Source: Opitutaceae bacterium TAV5
GTDB taxonomy: Bacteria; Verrucomicrobiota; Verrucomicrobiia; Opitutales; Opitutaceae
Direction: 5' to 3'
Assembly (NCBI GenBank): GCA_000242935.3
Contig: CP007053.1
Span: forward strand, 1,736,001-1,800,000
Length of the DNA stretch: 64,000 bases
Made by a program: the position numbers and the translations under genes. Under the pieces are notes generated by a model, which did no database searches, was not told the DNA's origin, and saw only the letters and a list, made by a program, of their open reading frames with translations. Below, piece after piece: positions 25,314 through 34,222 of the stretch (position 1 is its first letter; every line of letters starts with the position of its first letter).

Positions 25314-28300
25314 TCACAACTCTGCGTCCGGATGCACGGTGACGTCGTCGAGCCAGAGTCTGGCCTTGCCGCGGGATTTTCGCAGTTCGGCGATGAAGGT
25401 GGCGCTGGCGATGAAGCGCGCGGGCGCGTCGAACTCTACTCGCGCCTCGCGCCAGCCGGCGGCATCGGGCGCGGAGAGCGCGCTGCCGGTGATCCGGAGC
25501 GGAGTGCCGTTCCGGATTTCCAGACCGGCGCTCGTATCCGGAATCCGGATATCCAGGACCGGACGATTGCCGTCGAGGTCGGAGAGGAACAACGAGCACT
25601 GCGCGAGGGCGGCGCCGTCGCCTTCCCGGAACCACCATGAAAAAACATGGCGGCCGGCGGGCAGCCTGAAAAAGGCCGAGGTCAGGCTGGTGCGCTGCGT
25701 GAAGGGATCGCCGCGATCGAGATCGAAGCGGAAGGCGGGCGCGGCGGCATGGAAGGTTTCGGTGTCGAGCGTCGCCATCTTCTGGCGGCGTTTCATCAGC
25801 TCGGTGGCGGTCAATTCCTTGCCCTGCACGAGCCGCCAGTGGCAGGGGTAGAGCCACGGGGTGGCGAAGCGCGGCTTGTAACCGGTGCGGGTGGTGCGGG
25901 CGAGGAGCGCGTCGTAGGGTTCGTAGTGCGCAAAATCGCCGTTGGGCAGCGTGTCGGCGGCGGCGCGCCAGAGGAGATCGCGGGTTTCATCGACGAACCG
26001 GGCCTCGTCGAACTCCGCCGCCGCCGGGCCGCGCGGAAGGATGGCCGCGCCGAGGACGTTTTCCGGCCGCTCGGCATTGATCATGGCGTTGGCGTAAAGG
26101 GCGCGGAGGGCGAAACCGGCCCAGCGGCGCTCTCCGGAAAGCCGGGCGTAAGCGGCGGCGACGGGAAACAGGAACGCGCCGCGGCCGTGGGCGTATTCGG
26201 TGACCATGAGCGGGAACGACTCTTCGGCGGGCAGGCCGGGCCAGAGTTGTTCGAGGTGGAATCGATACGTGCGGTCGAGGTCGAGAGCGATGTGGAATTC
26301 ACGGTCGATGTGCGCGCGCAGGCGGGCCTTGAGCGCGGGAGCGTCGTCCGCGAGGTCGTGCATGTGAAGGAGCCCTTCGAGCCCGTACCAGAGCGCGAAG
26401 GGGACGATGCCGCTGGCGGGCCAGTAAAAGAGCGACCCGTCGCGCGGTTGCGGGGTAAGCTGCATGAGTTCGGGGCGCTTGCGGGCGGCGTCGGCGAGGA
26501 CGGATTCGGCGTGGTCGAGCTGGCGGACAAACCGGTCGCGATAACGGACGTCACCCGTGAGCTGATACGCACGGGAAAGGGTCATGAGGAAGAAGCCGAG
26601 GTTGCGGCCATACGAGATGTCGTTGTCATCCGGCGGGAGCGCGAGCAGGGTGGCGAGGTTTTGGTGGATGACCTCGCGGGTGCGGCGCGAGCCGGTGAGC
26701 AGGTAGTGGGCCATGATGCCCTCGGGCCAGGCATGACCGAAATCGTGGCCGCCGATGGTGTGGTTGACGCTGTGCGTGATGGTGCGGCCGGTGACCTGCT
26801 GGATATCCACGTCGCGGTAGTGCGTGGCGCTGGCAAGGCCCTGACGGAAGATCGCGTCGGTGCGCATGCGGCTGCCGCGGAGGAGGGCGGCGTAGTCGCG
26901 GTAGGATTCCAGGTTGGCCCAGCCTCCGTCTCCGCCGGCGTCGCCATAATCGAAGAGTCCGTAGTAGTGTTTCTCTTCGATGACGGCGGGAGATTGCCCG
27001 GCGAGGCCGTCCGGCGAGGAAAGGCGCTTTTCGATGAAGGGGAGGCGGGTTTCGTCGGCGGGGGCGAGAGGCGTGAGGATATCGGTTTTCGCCAGCCAGC
27101 CGGGATCGACACGGGCGAGGACGGTTTCGCCGCCGGTTTCAGATTTCAGATTGTCAAGCTGTCGGCCTGCCGCCTCGGTAGAAATTCCGGATTGGCCGGA
27201 GACCGCGCGGAGCCGGAATTCGCGGGTGACGGAGAGGCCGGGCGACCATTCGAGGCCGATGACGGGAGCTGCGGGCCAGACGTAGCCCGCGAGGCGGCCG
27301 TCGGGGGCGGCGGCGAGCATGGCGGGGTGCTGTTGCCAGGCGTTGCGGACGTCGAGGAAAAGCGTGGAGGAGGCGGCGGTCGGAAGGCTGAGCCAGAGCG
27401 GACCACGTTCGCCGGCGCGGATGTCGGCAAGGCGGCGGTCGCGGACGATGCCGCGGGACCATTCGCCGGCAGCATGGTTGAAGGACTGGAGAGCGGCGAG
27501 GCCGGTGTCTCCGAGAGGAGCGTCGCTCCAGGGAAGCGTGACGGGGGTGCGTGCGCTGATTCCGGATGCGTGGGTGACGAAGGCGACATCGCGCAGGGCG
27601 ACGGTGTCGTTGGCCGTGGTGCTGTTCACGAGCGTCAGTTCGATGTCGGGGCCGGGCTGGTGTTTCCAGAAATGCAGGCGGCAGATGAACTGGAGAAGCG
27701 CATGTTCTCCGTCCTGCGTGGCGAGGAGGCCGCGTTTGGCGACGGTGATGCGCACGGGGCCGTCCTGCTCGATTCCGGTGACGATTTCCGGGCTGTAACG
27801 GGAACTGTAATACGCGCCGTCGGCTCCGGTGGCTTCGATGACCGCCTGCCCGAAAACGGTGACGCCGGTGGCGGTGTCGCGGATGCTCTCCCAGAGCGCT
27901 CCGCTCTGCGAGCCGATGTGCGCTTCGAGGCCGGCGAAGGTGATGCGGCCCTGGAAAGAACCGGCGGTCGGCCCGGACGGAGTAGCCGGGGCGGACCGGT
28001 TCTCCGGACCGCGCCCGTAACCGAGCAGCCAGCGGTTTTCGCCGGGGGTCATGTCGGCCTCGAAAATCACGCCGAGCGACTGCACGCTGCCGTCGCCGGG
28101 CCAGCGGGCGAGGATTTCGGTCTGCACCGGGATGGCGGGCGCGTCGGCAGGCGCGCCTTCGCGGACGAGCGTGACCGGCCCTGTGCCGTCCCATTCGCCG
28201 GCGGGGAAGGGCACGCCGAGGGAAAGCGGCACATGGCGACGCGGGTTTTCTCCGGGCAGGATAGCAAAAAGCGGAGCGTGGCCGGCTCCGCTTCGGGTCA

Positions 28301-29642
28301 TGCGCACCGGCACCGGCGCGAAACCGGAACCGGGCGGCGCGGTGAGCAGCACGAAGCTGCCGGCGGGGCGGCGTGCGTCGCGCACGGAAGGACGGAAGGC
28401 GGTGGCGCGCTCGCCCGGTTCCCATTGAGGGTTGTCGATCCGGAGCGTGGTGGTGGGATCGAGGGAGGTGATCCGGAAATTGAGCGGCCCCTGGATGCGG
28501 CCCTGGCGGCGCACGTGGCGGTGGGAGTCCTTTACGGTGATTTCGACACGCTGCCAGTCGCGCCCGGCGCGGATGTCGCGGGTGTGGGTCTCGCGGTCGT
28601 GGAGGCGGTAGGTCTCGACGGCGAGGCGGGCCGGCGCGTTGTCACGGTCGGCCCTGATCCGCACGGAGAAAGTCCACGGCGGTTTGGGCAGGGTTTCCCA
28701 GACTTCGGCGGGAATGCTCAGGGTGGAGCCGCCGGGAATGCGGATGGCGGGGGATTCGCCGGGCGCGGGATCGAGGACCGGAACGGAGGCGTCGCCGGCG
28801 GGCGCGAGATAGCCGATGTCGCGCATGCGGTGCCAGAGGAGCGCGTCGGCGAGCAGGCCGGCGTTGGCAAAGCCGGCGTTGCGGATGAAGTTGCCGCTCG
28901 CGGCGGAGGCGGCGACCGGCACGGAGGCACCGGGAGTGACGGCGGGCGTGCCGAGGTGGAGGCGCAGCGGACGCGGCGCGCCGGTGGAGGGTTCGGGATC
29001 GTGGAGCGTGGTGATCATGAGAAGGCCGCCGGGAGCGGATTCGCCGGAGCGGAAACCGAGGCCGGAAAAAGTCGCCGGTTGCGCATCGCCCTGCGCTTGC
29101 ACCGAGAGCGCCCACCGGCGCTGTGCCGGATCGACGGATACGATAAAGGTCGTGGTTGCGCCGGGACGGAGAACGACGCGCGTGCGGGTGGCGGCCACGC
29201 CGCCCTTGCCGTCGCCGTTCCAGAGGACGAGCTGGTGTTTTTCGCGGATGGAAAAACCCCAGGTCTGGCGGGCGTGGGTCGTGTAGTTGAAGGCGGGCGC
29301 GTCGAAGACGTGGAGCACGTCCTTGCCGGCGTCGGCGGCGAAACCGGCATCCTCGTCGAGGCGCAGGGTGAAGGTCAGCGTCCAGGGACCCGTGGGGCCG
29401 GTGGTGGGCACGAGTGGCCGGAGCGGGAAGGCGGCGGCGCCCCGCAGACCTTTCTCGTGCGAGGAGGCTTCGGGGGTGAAGGCGAGGATCTGGCCGCCGG
29501 CATCGGGTGTGGCAGTGACGGTGACGCCCTGGCCGCGGGTTGTCGGTGCGGGCGCGCCGGGGAGCGCGGTCGCAAGGAGGAGAGCGCCGAGCGCGAGGGA
29601 CGCGGCAATGCAGTGGCGAGGGAGGCGGTCGGTTCTGGTCAT
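25314..29642 (-). CDS. Very large secreted PL26-like (exo-rhamnogalacturonan lyase / YetA-like) protein
   Basis: 1442 residues. A signal peptide (LALGALLLATALPGAPAP) is followed by an N-terminal LamG/concanavalin-like region (LTFTLRLDEDAGFAADAGKD, about residues 40-230). Next comes a second beta-type module, and then a region resembling the PcRGLX/YetA RIFT barrel (HVPLSLGVPFPAGEWDGTGP, near residue 480). An alpha/alpha toroid follows from about 900, with HYYGLFDYGDAGGDGGWANL, TIGGHDFGHAWPEGIMAHYL and YWPASGIVPFALWYGLEGLL. A C-terminal carbohydrate-binding-like domain ends the protein. It probably cleaves pectic rhamnogalacturonan outside the cytoplasm. The upstream pseudopilin and PEP-CTERM genes are on the same strand. 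Confidence 0.75.
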   Translation of the reverse strand: MTRTDRLPRHCIAASLALGALLLATALPGAPAPTTRGQGVTVTATPDAGGQILAFTPEASSHEKGLRGAAAFPLRPLVPTTGPTGPWTLTFTLRLDEDAGFAADAGKDVLHVFDAPAFNYTTHARQTWGFSIREKHQLVLWNGDGKGGVAATRTRVVLRPGATTTFIVSVDPAQRRWALSVQAQGDAQPATFSGLGFRSGESAPGGLLMITTLHDPEPSTGAPRPLRLHLGTPAVTPGASVPVAASAASGNFIRNAGFANAGLLADALLWHRMRDIGYLAPAGDASVPVLDPAPGESPAIRIPGGSTLSIPAEVWETLPKPPWTFSVRIRADRDNAPARLAVETYRLHDRETHTRDIRAGRDWQRVEITVKDSHRHVRRQGRIQGPLNFRITSLDPTTTLRIDNPQWEPGERATAFRPSVRDARRPAGSFVLLTAPPGSGFAPVPVRMTRSGAGHAPLFAILPGENPRRHVPLSLGVPFPAGEWDGTGPVTLVREGAPADAPAIPVQTEILARWPGDGSVQSLGVIFEADMTPGENRWLLGYGRGPENRSAPATPSGPTAGSFQGRITFAGLEAHIGSQSGALWESIRDTATGVTVFGQAVIEATGADGAYYSSRYSPEIVTGIEQDGPVRITVAKRGLLATQDGEHALLQFICRLHFWKHQPGPDIELTLVNSTTANDTVALRDVAFVTHASGISARTPVTLPWSDAPLGDTGLAALQSFNHAAGEWSRGIVRDRRLADIRAGERGPLWLSLPTAASSTLFLDVRNAWQQHPAMLAAAPDGRLAGYVWPAAPVIGLEWSPGLSVTREFRLRAVSGQSGISTEAAGRQLDNLKSETGGETVLARVDPGWLAKTDILTPLAPADETRLPFIEKRLSSPDGLAGQSPAVIEEKHYYGLFDYGDAGGDGGWANLESYRDYAALLRGSRMRTDAIFRQGLASATHYRDVDIQQVTGRTITHSVNHTIGGHDFGHAWPEGIMAHYLLTGSRRTREVIHQNLATLLALPPDDNDISYGRNLGFFLMTLSRAYQLTGDVRYRDRFVRQLDHAESVLADAARKRPELMQLTPQPRDGSLFYWPASGIVPFALWYGLEGLLHMHDLADDAPALKARLRAHIDREFHIALDLDRTYRFHLEQLWPGLPAEESFPLMVTEYAHGRGAFLFPVAAAYARLSGERRWAGFALRALYANAMINAERPENVLGAAILPRGPAAAEFDEARFVDETRDLLWRAAADTLPNGDFAHYEPYDALLARTTRTGYKPRFATPWLYPCHWRLVQGKELTATELMKRRQKMATLDTETFHAAAPAFRFDLDRGDPFTQRTSLTSAFFRLPAGRHVFSWWFREGDGAALAQCSLFLSDLDGNRPVLDIRIPDTSAGLEIRNGTPLRITGSALSAPDAAGWREARVEFDAPARFIASATFIAELRKSRGKARLWLDDVTVHPDAEL

Positions 29643-29693
29643 GAAAGTGAGAGGAGCGTCCGGATGCGCGGACGTGGTTGCCGTGGTGGCGCG

Positions 29694-30494
29694 TCAGTGG
29701 CCGCGCCAGAAAAGGGTTTCGTCGAGAAGAGGGTCGAGTCGGGCTTGGGTGAAGGCCTCGACGTGGCCGTCGGCGAAGGCGATGTTGATGCGGCTGCCGC
29801 CGTGGAGGTAGGGAAAATCGGGCGCGGACGGGGCGAGGCGGAGTTTGTTGACGGCGGTGGTCCGGGAGGCGTCGGTTTTGGAGGAAGGGGCGGCCACGTA
29901 GTGGAAATGGCCGCGTCCGGCGATGAAGGCGTTGTGCTGCACGGAGTCCATGAAGAAGGCGGTGCGCGAGGGATGGGAGAGTTCGGAAAAACGGTGCGGA
30001 GGCGGATAGGGTTCGGGTGTGGCCTGGTTGTCGTTGCCGCTGCGGAGCCAGCCGTTGATCGAATAGGTGCGGTTATAGGTCCAGAGTTTGTCATGGGTAG
30101 GCCATACTTTCTGGGCCGTGGGGCAGGTCATGATGGTGTCGTGCTGGTCTTTGGTCGGGTCGTAGGCGTCGAGTCCCAGGTAGCTGGCAATGCCGCCGGA
30201 CTGGCCGCCGGGTTTGCCGGGGTCGGGACGGAACCAGTAATAGCCGGGGAGGAGGTCGCGGTTGTCGTGTCCGTACAGAATGCCGGCGGCGGCGATCTGG
30301 CGGAGATTGCTGGCGCAGCTGGCGGTGCGGACGGATTCGCGGACACGGCCGGTCACGGGAATGGTGATGGCGGCGAGGATACCGATGATGGCGATGACGG
30401 TGAGCAATTCGACGAGCGTGAAGGCGCACCGGCCATGGAAGCGACCGGCGGCGGCGATACGGTTGTGAGGCAGGTTGGCGGGGAGCGGGGGCAT
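29694..30494 (-). CDS. Pseudopilin-like protein with H-x-DG C-terminal motif
   Basis: 266 residues. The prepilin cleavage and methylation segment is AFTLVELLTVIAIIGILAAI, with Glu at +5 of the mature protein. A basic leader of about 25 residues precedes it; the residue before the cleavage is Ala rather than Gly. The C-terminal HGGSRINIAFADGHVEAF matches the H-X9-DG family found in Verrucomicrobia and Planctomycetes, here with ten residues between His and DG. Between these are Cys/Tyr-rich beta segments. It lies 51 bases upstream of the lyase and 86 bases downstream of a PEP-CTERM gene, so co-expression is likely. It may form a short pseudopilus or be a secreted surface protein. Confidence 0.9.
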   Translation of the reverse strand: MPPLPANLPHNRIAAAGRFHGRCAFTLVELLTVIAIIGILAAITIPVTGRVRESVRTASCASNLRQIAAAGILYGHDNRDLLPGYYWFRPDPGKPGGQSGGIASYLGLDAYDPTKDQHDTIMTCPTAQKVWPTHDKLWTYNRTYSINGWLRSGNDNQATPEPYPPPHRFSELSHPSRTAFFMDSVQHNAFIAGRGHFHYVAAPSSKTDASRTTAVNKLRLAPSAPDFPYLHGGSRINIAFADGHVEAFTQARLDPLLDETLFWRGH

Positions 30495-30580
30495 GGCGTG
30501 ATGGCGGGGGCGGGGACGGGCGGTTTTGCTTCCCCGACCGGGCGACATGCGGACGGCGGGGAGGCGGGAGACGGATGTAT

Positions 30581-31468
30581 TCAGGTACGGATGACGCGAC
30601 GGCGACGGAGAACGATACCGGCAACGAGGAGCGTGCCAAGTCCGCCGAGGAACGCAGCCGCGCGCGGCTCGGGAATCTGCGAGAGGGTCACGCCGCCGAG
30701 GGAATACGACCAGGAATCGGTCGGGCCGTCCATGAGCGTGTTGAGGTGAAAATAGCGCCCGGTATCGCCAAGAGAGGTGGCGGCGGAGCGAAAGCCGAGG
30801 CTCGTGGACGTGACCGTGGAGACCGGGTTGCCATCGGTCGTGATGGAGGCGGTGTAGCTGAGCGTGGCGGGATCGACGTCCACGGTGAAGGTGTAGACCT
30901 TGCCGGTCTCGACCGTGATGCCCGAGGAGACAAAGGCGGCGGAGCCGCCGTCCCGGTTGCCGTTGTTCCACTGGATGGTCTTGCTGTTGCCGGTGATCTG
31001 GAAGGCCCATGAATTGGTGGTCCCGCCAACCGCCACGCCGGTTTGCTGCGAGGGCGAGTCGAAGATGCCGATATAGTCGGCGGAGGAGGTGAAGCCGGTG
31101 AGGTCGTCGAAGGTCAGGGAAAAGCTGACCGTGTAGGCCCGGGTGACGTCGATGACGGCGGAGGCGCCGCTGTAGTAGGCGCGATTGAGCGAACTGCGGC
31201 GGGCGGAAGCGGGGCCGGCGGTGACGGAGATGGTGAGCCAGTCGTTGGCGCCGATGACCGGGGTGACGGTGGCGTTGGTCTGCGAGGTGCTCCAGGCGGT
31301 TTTCCAGCCCTCGCCGACGGCGCCGGTGAACTGGTGCGAGGCGTCGGTGGTGCCGAGGCCGCCGGTGAAATCGGCGACGATGGTCGCGGCGGAGGCGAGC
31401 GGAGCGAGCAGGCAGGCCAGCAGGGTGACGAGCGCGGGGAGACGGAGAGCGGAGAACAGGTTTTTCAT
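30581..31468 (-). CDS. PEP-CTERM surface protein
   Basis: 295 residues. The signal peptide MKNLFSALRLPALVTLLACL ends near LASAATIVADF. A single beta-rich domain follows (WAFQITGNSKTIQWNNGNRD, VYTFTVDVDPATLSYTASIT), like the LamG-type region at the start of the neighbouring lyase. The C-terminus is IPEPRAAAFLGGLGTLL followed by AGIVLRRRRVIRT, a PEP-CTERM tail. It is the first gene of the minus-strand group and is divergent from a LacI regulator, with 103 bases between starts. It may bind the polysaccharide degraded by the lyase. Confidence 0.9.
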   Translation of the reverse strand: MKNLFSALRLPALVTLLACLLAPLASAATIVADFTGGLGTTDASHQFTGAVGEGWKTAWSTSQTNATVTPVIGANDWLTISVTAGPASARRSSLNRAYYSGASAVIDVTRAYTVSFSLTFDDLTGFTSSADYIGIFDSPSQQTGVAVGGTTNSWAFQITGNSKTIQWNNGNRDGGSAAFVSSGITVETGKVYTFTVDVDPATLSYTASITTDGNPVSTVTSTSLGFRSAATSLGDTGRYFHLNTLMDGPTDSWSYSLGGVTLSQIPEPRAAAFLGGLGTLLVAGIVLRRRRVIRT

Positions 31469-31552
31469 GATGATGCGGGTTGTCGAGGTTCGGGAAAACC
31501 GGGCGAGGGAGATTGGGGCGCGGCCGGCCGGCGGCTTGCAACGCGGGCGTAA

Positions 31553-31566
31553 CTCATCACGATGAG
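31553..31566. promoter_or_regulatory. Palindrome in the LacI-gene leader (possible operator)
   Basis: CTCATC-AC-GATGAG is a perfect 6-base inverted repeat five bases before the LacI start, in the divergent region shared with the PEP-CTERM gene. It is a candidate autoregulatory site, but a 14-base palindrome alone is weak evidence. Confidence 0.35.
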
Positions 31567-31571
31567 CCAGC

Positions 31572-32606
31572 ATGTCGAACCAGCGCGCCATCGCCGCCGA
31601 ACTCGGGCTCAACCAGGCCACCGTGTCGCTGGCGTTGCGCGGGCATCCGTCGATCCCGGAGCGGACGCGGCGGCGGGTGGAGGCGGTGGCGCGGCGGCTC
31701 GGTTACCGGCCCAACGCCTATGTGTCGTCGCTGATGGCGCGTATCCGCGCCGGGCGGCCGACGGCGGCCAAGGGGTGCATCGCCATCCTCATGGACGCGC
31801 GCTCGGCGGCGGAGTCGCTGGCGGCGACGAGCGAGATCTACCGGAGGCAGCACGCCGGCATGCTGGCGCGGGCGGCGGAGCTGGGATTTGCCACCGAGTG
31901 TTTTTACCTGCGCGCTCCCGGGATGAGCGATCGCAAGCTGGACCGCATTTTCGACGCGCGCGGTCTTGCGGGGATCGTGCTGGCGGCGCCCAGGGTCGGA
32001 ACGGCGCCGGTGCGGCTGTCCTGGGAGCGGTATGCGCTGGCCACGGTGGCCTACACCTGGAGGCATTGTGTGGAAACGCACCGGGTATCGACCGATTACC
32101 GGGACCAGATCGATGTCGTGTTCAGACAACTGCTGCAACGCGGCTATCGGCGGATCGGGGTGGTGCTGCCGCGATTGTCGCTGTACGGGCGCAGCCCGGT
32201 ATTTTATTGGCAATACAAATTGAGGGAGGGGCTGGAGGAGGGCCGGGAGAGACAGCCGGTGCCGGTGTTTCTGGGGCGGCCGGGAGAGACGCCGCCGGAA
32301 GAGTTCCGGCGATGGTTCCGGCGGGTGCGTCCGGATGCGCTGGTTTGCCAGACGGGCGTGGAGACGGAGTGGCTCGACGCGATGGGCGTGCGTGTGCCGG
32401 AGGATGTCGGCCTGGTGTGCGTGAACCGTCCGCTGGCGAGCCGGTTTTCCGGCGTGGAGGAAAATTTCGAGGTGATCGGCGGCATGGCGGCGGAACTGGT
32501 GGCCAACCAGATCATCCACAACGAGCACGGCCTGCCCGCGCATCCGCGGAGCATCCTCATCCGGGGAACGTGGGTCGAGGGGGCGACGCTGCGGCCGGCG
32601 GAATAG
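31572..32606 (+). CDS. LacI-family transcriptional regulator
   Basis: 344 residues. The N-terminal helix-turn-helix is NQRAIAAELGLNQATVSLAL with the following SIPERTRRRVEAVARRLGYR hinge region, typical of LacI. A periplasmic-binding-protein-like ligand domain follows (GYRRIGVVLPRLSLYG, PDALVCQTGVETEWLD, VPEDVGLVCVNRP). It probably senses a sugar and controls the divergent PEP-CTERM, pseudopilin and lyase genes. The ligand cannot be read from the sequence. Confidence 0.9.
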   Translation: MSNQRAIAAELGLNQATVSLALRGHPSIPERTRRRVEAVARRLGYRPNAYVSSLMARIRAGRPTAAKGCIAILMDARSAAESLAATSEIYRRQHAGMLARAAELGFATECFYLRAPGMSDRKLDRIFDARGLAGIVLAAPRVGTAPVRLSWERYALATVAYTWRHCVETHRVSTDYRDQIDVVFRQLLQRGYRRIGVVLPRLSLYGRSPVFYWQYKLREGLEEGRERQPVPVFLGRPGETPPEEFRRWFRRVRPDALVCQTGVETEWLDAMGVRVPEDVGLVCVNRPLASRFSGVEENFEVIGGMAAELVANQIIHNEHGLPAHPRSILIRGTWVEGATLRPAE

Positions 32607-32642
32607 ACGATGACGGCAACACGTCCGGGAGCCGGACCGCGG

Positions 32643-33116
32643 TCACACGTCGCCCTTGCGGCGGCGGGTGTCCTTGTCGGATTTCTCCATCGGGATTTCG
32701 TTATCCGTGCGCAGCATGAGGACGGGCGTCTTCGATTTCACCCAGACCTGCTGCTCCTTGAAATGCTTGGCCGGGATATTCTCGATGGCATCGCCCATCG
32801 TCTCGGCCGGGAGCATCCGGCCTTTCTTCGTGGTGTTGAATTCGTAGGCAGCCTTGTGAATGCGCTCCTGCGTCGTGAGCACGCTCTCGTTTTCCGGGAT
32901 CTGGAGCACCCAGCCGGTGAGGTCGTTTTCCGGGAGCGTGCCCTCGGGATCGCTGATCAGGATGCACCACTGCTTCTTGACCGGAGGCGGCTTGTCCTCG
33001 TCGACCTCCGGCTGCGCAATCTGGTTGATGTCCTCGAGTATCTGACGCAGGAGGGCGGGATCGACCTGGTTCTTCTGGAGGACTTCGGCAACCTTGTTGA
33101 CTTCGATTTTCGGCAT
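32643..33116 (-). CDS. Conserved-looking protein of unknown function
   Basis: 157 residues, without signal peptide or membrane segment, so probably cytoplasmic. It starts with MPKIEVNKVAEVLQKNQVDP, a helical region, then an acidic/Pro stretch (EVDEDKPPPVKKQ). A beta-type core follows (WCILISDPEGTLPENDLTGW), and the end is strongly basic (KSDKDTRRRKGDV). Codon choice looks like the neighbours. No family is recognised. It is convergent with the LacI gene and divergent from the Nudix gene, so it is probably a single-gene unit. Confidence 0.7.
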   Translation of the reverse strand: MPKIEVNKVAEVLQKNQVDPALLRQILEDINQIAQPEVDEDKPPPVKKQWCILISDPEGTLPENDLTGWVLQIPENESVLTTQERIHKAAYEFNTTKKGRMLPAETMGDAIENIPAKHFKEQQVWVKSKTPVLMLRTDNEIPMEKSDKDTRRRKGDV

Positions 33117-33178
33117 GGCGTTCGGACGGATTTAAGGGCACCAAGGCAGACAGGTCGCTGTCAGGCGGCAATCAAAAC

Positions 33179-33751
33179 ATGAGCGATTCCCCATCTACCA
33201 CCTTCCCCGGCGTGGCCCAGCGGGCCGATGAACTGTTCGATGTCGTTGACGATCAGGACTGTGTCGTGCGCCAGGAAACGCGCGGCGAGGTTCACCGGCA
33301 ACGCCTGCTGCACCGCGCGATTCACGTGCTGGTGTTTGACCGGGCGGGGCGGATTTTTCTGCAAAAGCGCTCGATGGCCAAGGATTCGGAGCCGGGGCGC
33401 TGGGCGTCGTCGTGCTCGGGCCACGTCGATGCAGGCGAGGATTACGACACCGCCGCCGTGCGCGAACTGGCCGAGGAGATCGGTGTGCGGGTCGCGGAGG
33501 CGCCGCCGCGCTGGCTGCGCGCCGGCCCGTGCCGGGAAACGGGCTGGGAATTCGTGTGGGTCTACCGGCTGGAGCACGAGGGTCCGTTCGCGCTGCACCC
33601 GGCCGAAATCGACGACGGCCGCTGGATCACGCCGGCAGACCTCGCCCGCGAAGTCGCCGAAAACCCGAAGGCGTTTGCCCGCTCGTTCCTGTACCTGTGG
33701 GGGTTGCTGGGGGAGCGGGAGAAGGAAGGGGAAACCGCTAAAGAACGCTGA
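33179..33751 (+). CDS. Nudix hydrolase
   Basis: 190 residues. The Nudix box GHVDAGEDYDTAAVRELAEE-IGV (near residues 80-103) matches G-x5-E-x7-REU-x-EE-x-G-U fully. The flanking RAIHVLVFDRAGRIFLQKRS and WEFVWVYRLEHEGPF resemble the isopentenyl-diphosphate-isomerase-like / YfcD branch. These enzymes hydrolyse nucleoside diphosphates linked to another group, and the substrate is unknown. The last codons (ETAKER) and the stop lie in a repeat unit (33733-33765), so the native C-terminus may have been altered. Confidence 0.92.
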   Translation: MSDSPSTTFPGVAQRADELFDVVDDQDCVVRQETRGEVHRQRLLHRAIHVLVFDRAGRIFLQKRSMAKDSEPGRWASSCSGHVDAGEDYDTAAVRELAEEIGVRVAEAPPRWLRAGPCRETGWEFVWVYRLEHEGPFALHPAEIDDGRWITPADLAREVAENPKAFARSFLYLWGLLGEREKEGETAKER

Positions 33752-33765
33752 AGGCCGCTGAAACC
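33733..33765. repeat. Unit of the ACCGCTAAAGGACGC repeat covering the Nudix stop codon
   Basis: AACCGCTAAAGAACGCTGAA followed by GGCCGCTGAAACC is related to the inner arm of the nested element at 1776-1846. The Nudix TGA at 33749-33751 lies inside it. Confidence 0.65.
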
Positions 33766-33783
33766 CGACCGTTCATCAAGACC

Positions 33784-34161
33784 AACCGCGAATTATCGCG
33801 AATGGCCGCTAATAAAATGCAATCAATTGATTAACAATTGGAAATAAATATTTTTACATTCGTAAAGCTGCCCTGAAAAATCGTGCACGGAAGCGCATGA
33901 TTTCGCTCGGTGCGGATGCGTTCCGGATTCAATCCGGGATGGCCACAAAAAACACAAAATTCCCGTCTGCCCGACGGGAATCTCCCGCGCGCTTATAAGC
34001 GCAATGGAGGATTTCATCCGCGGTGTGTTTTCTCGTGTTTTTCGTGGCCATTCTTTCCCACTCTTCATTCGCGTCCATGTCAGACTGTCGCTGCGCTCGG
34101 TACGCGGTTACGGTCTGGATTCTTCGGTTGCGGCTGAGCCGCCCCAGGCTCATTCGCGGTT
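33784..34161. repeat. Repeat-rich non-coding region before holA
   Basis: AACCGCGAAT at 33784 and ATTCGCGGTT ending at 34161 are perfect 10-base inverted repeats enclosing 358 bases. Inside are a very AT-rich patch (33810-33865) and an imperfect inverted repeat, GGCCACAAAAAACACAAAA near 33941 against GTGTTTTTCGTGGCC near 34035. No gene-like frame is seen. It may be a composite of small mobile repeats. A further TTTTCAGCTTTCAGCTT unit is at 34179. Confidence 0.5.
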
Positions 34162-34222
34162 AAAACCCGGCTCCCTGATTTTCAGCTTTCAGCTTCCGGC
34201 CTTCGGTCTTTCCCTCGGTGCC

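Noticed and set aside
25647-30749. A 1700-codon open frame on the plus strand
   Set aside because: It lies antisense to the PL26-like lyase, the pseudopilin and part of the PEP-CTERM gene. Its translation is Gly/Val/Glu/Arg-rich without family motifs, as expected of a GC-rich shadow frame.
29694-31541. 615-codon frame extending the pseudopilin upstream
   Set aside because: The part upstream of 30494 is antisense-like, His/Arg-rich and overlaps the PEP-CTERM gene on the same strand in another frame; the prepilin leader starts at 30494.
34004-34222. N-terminal extension of holA
   Set aside because: The 73 codons run through repeat sequence and do not resemble the HolA N-terminus.
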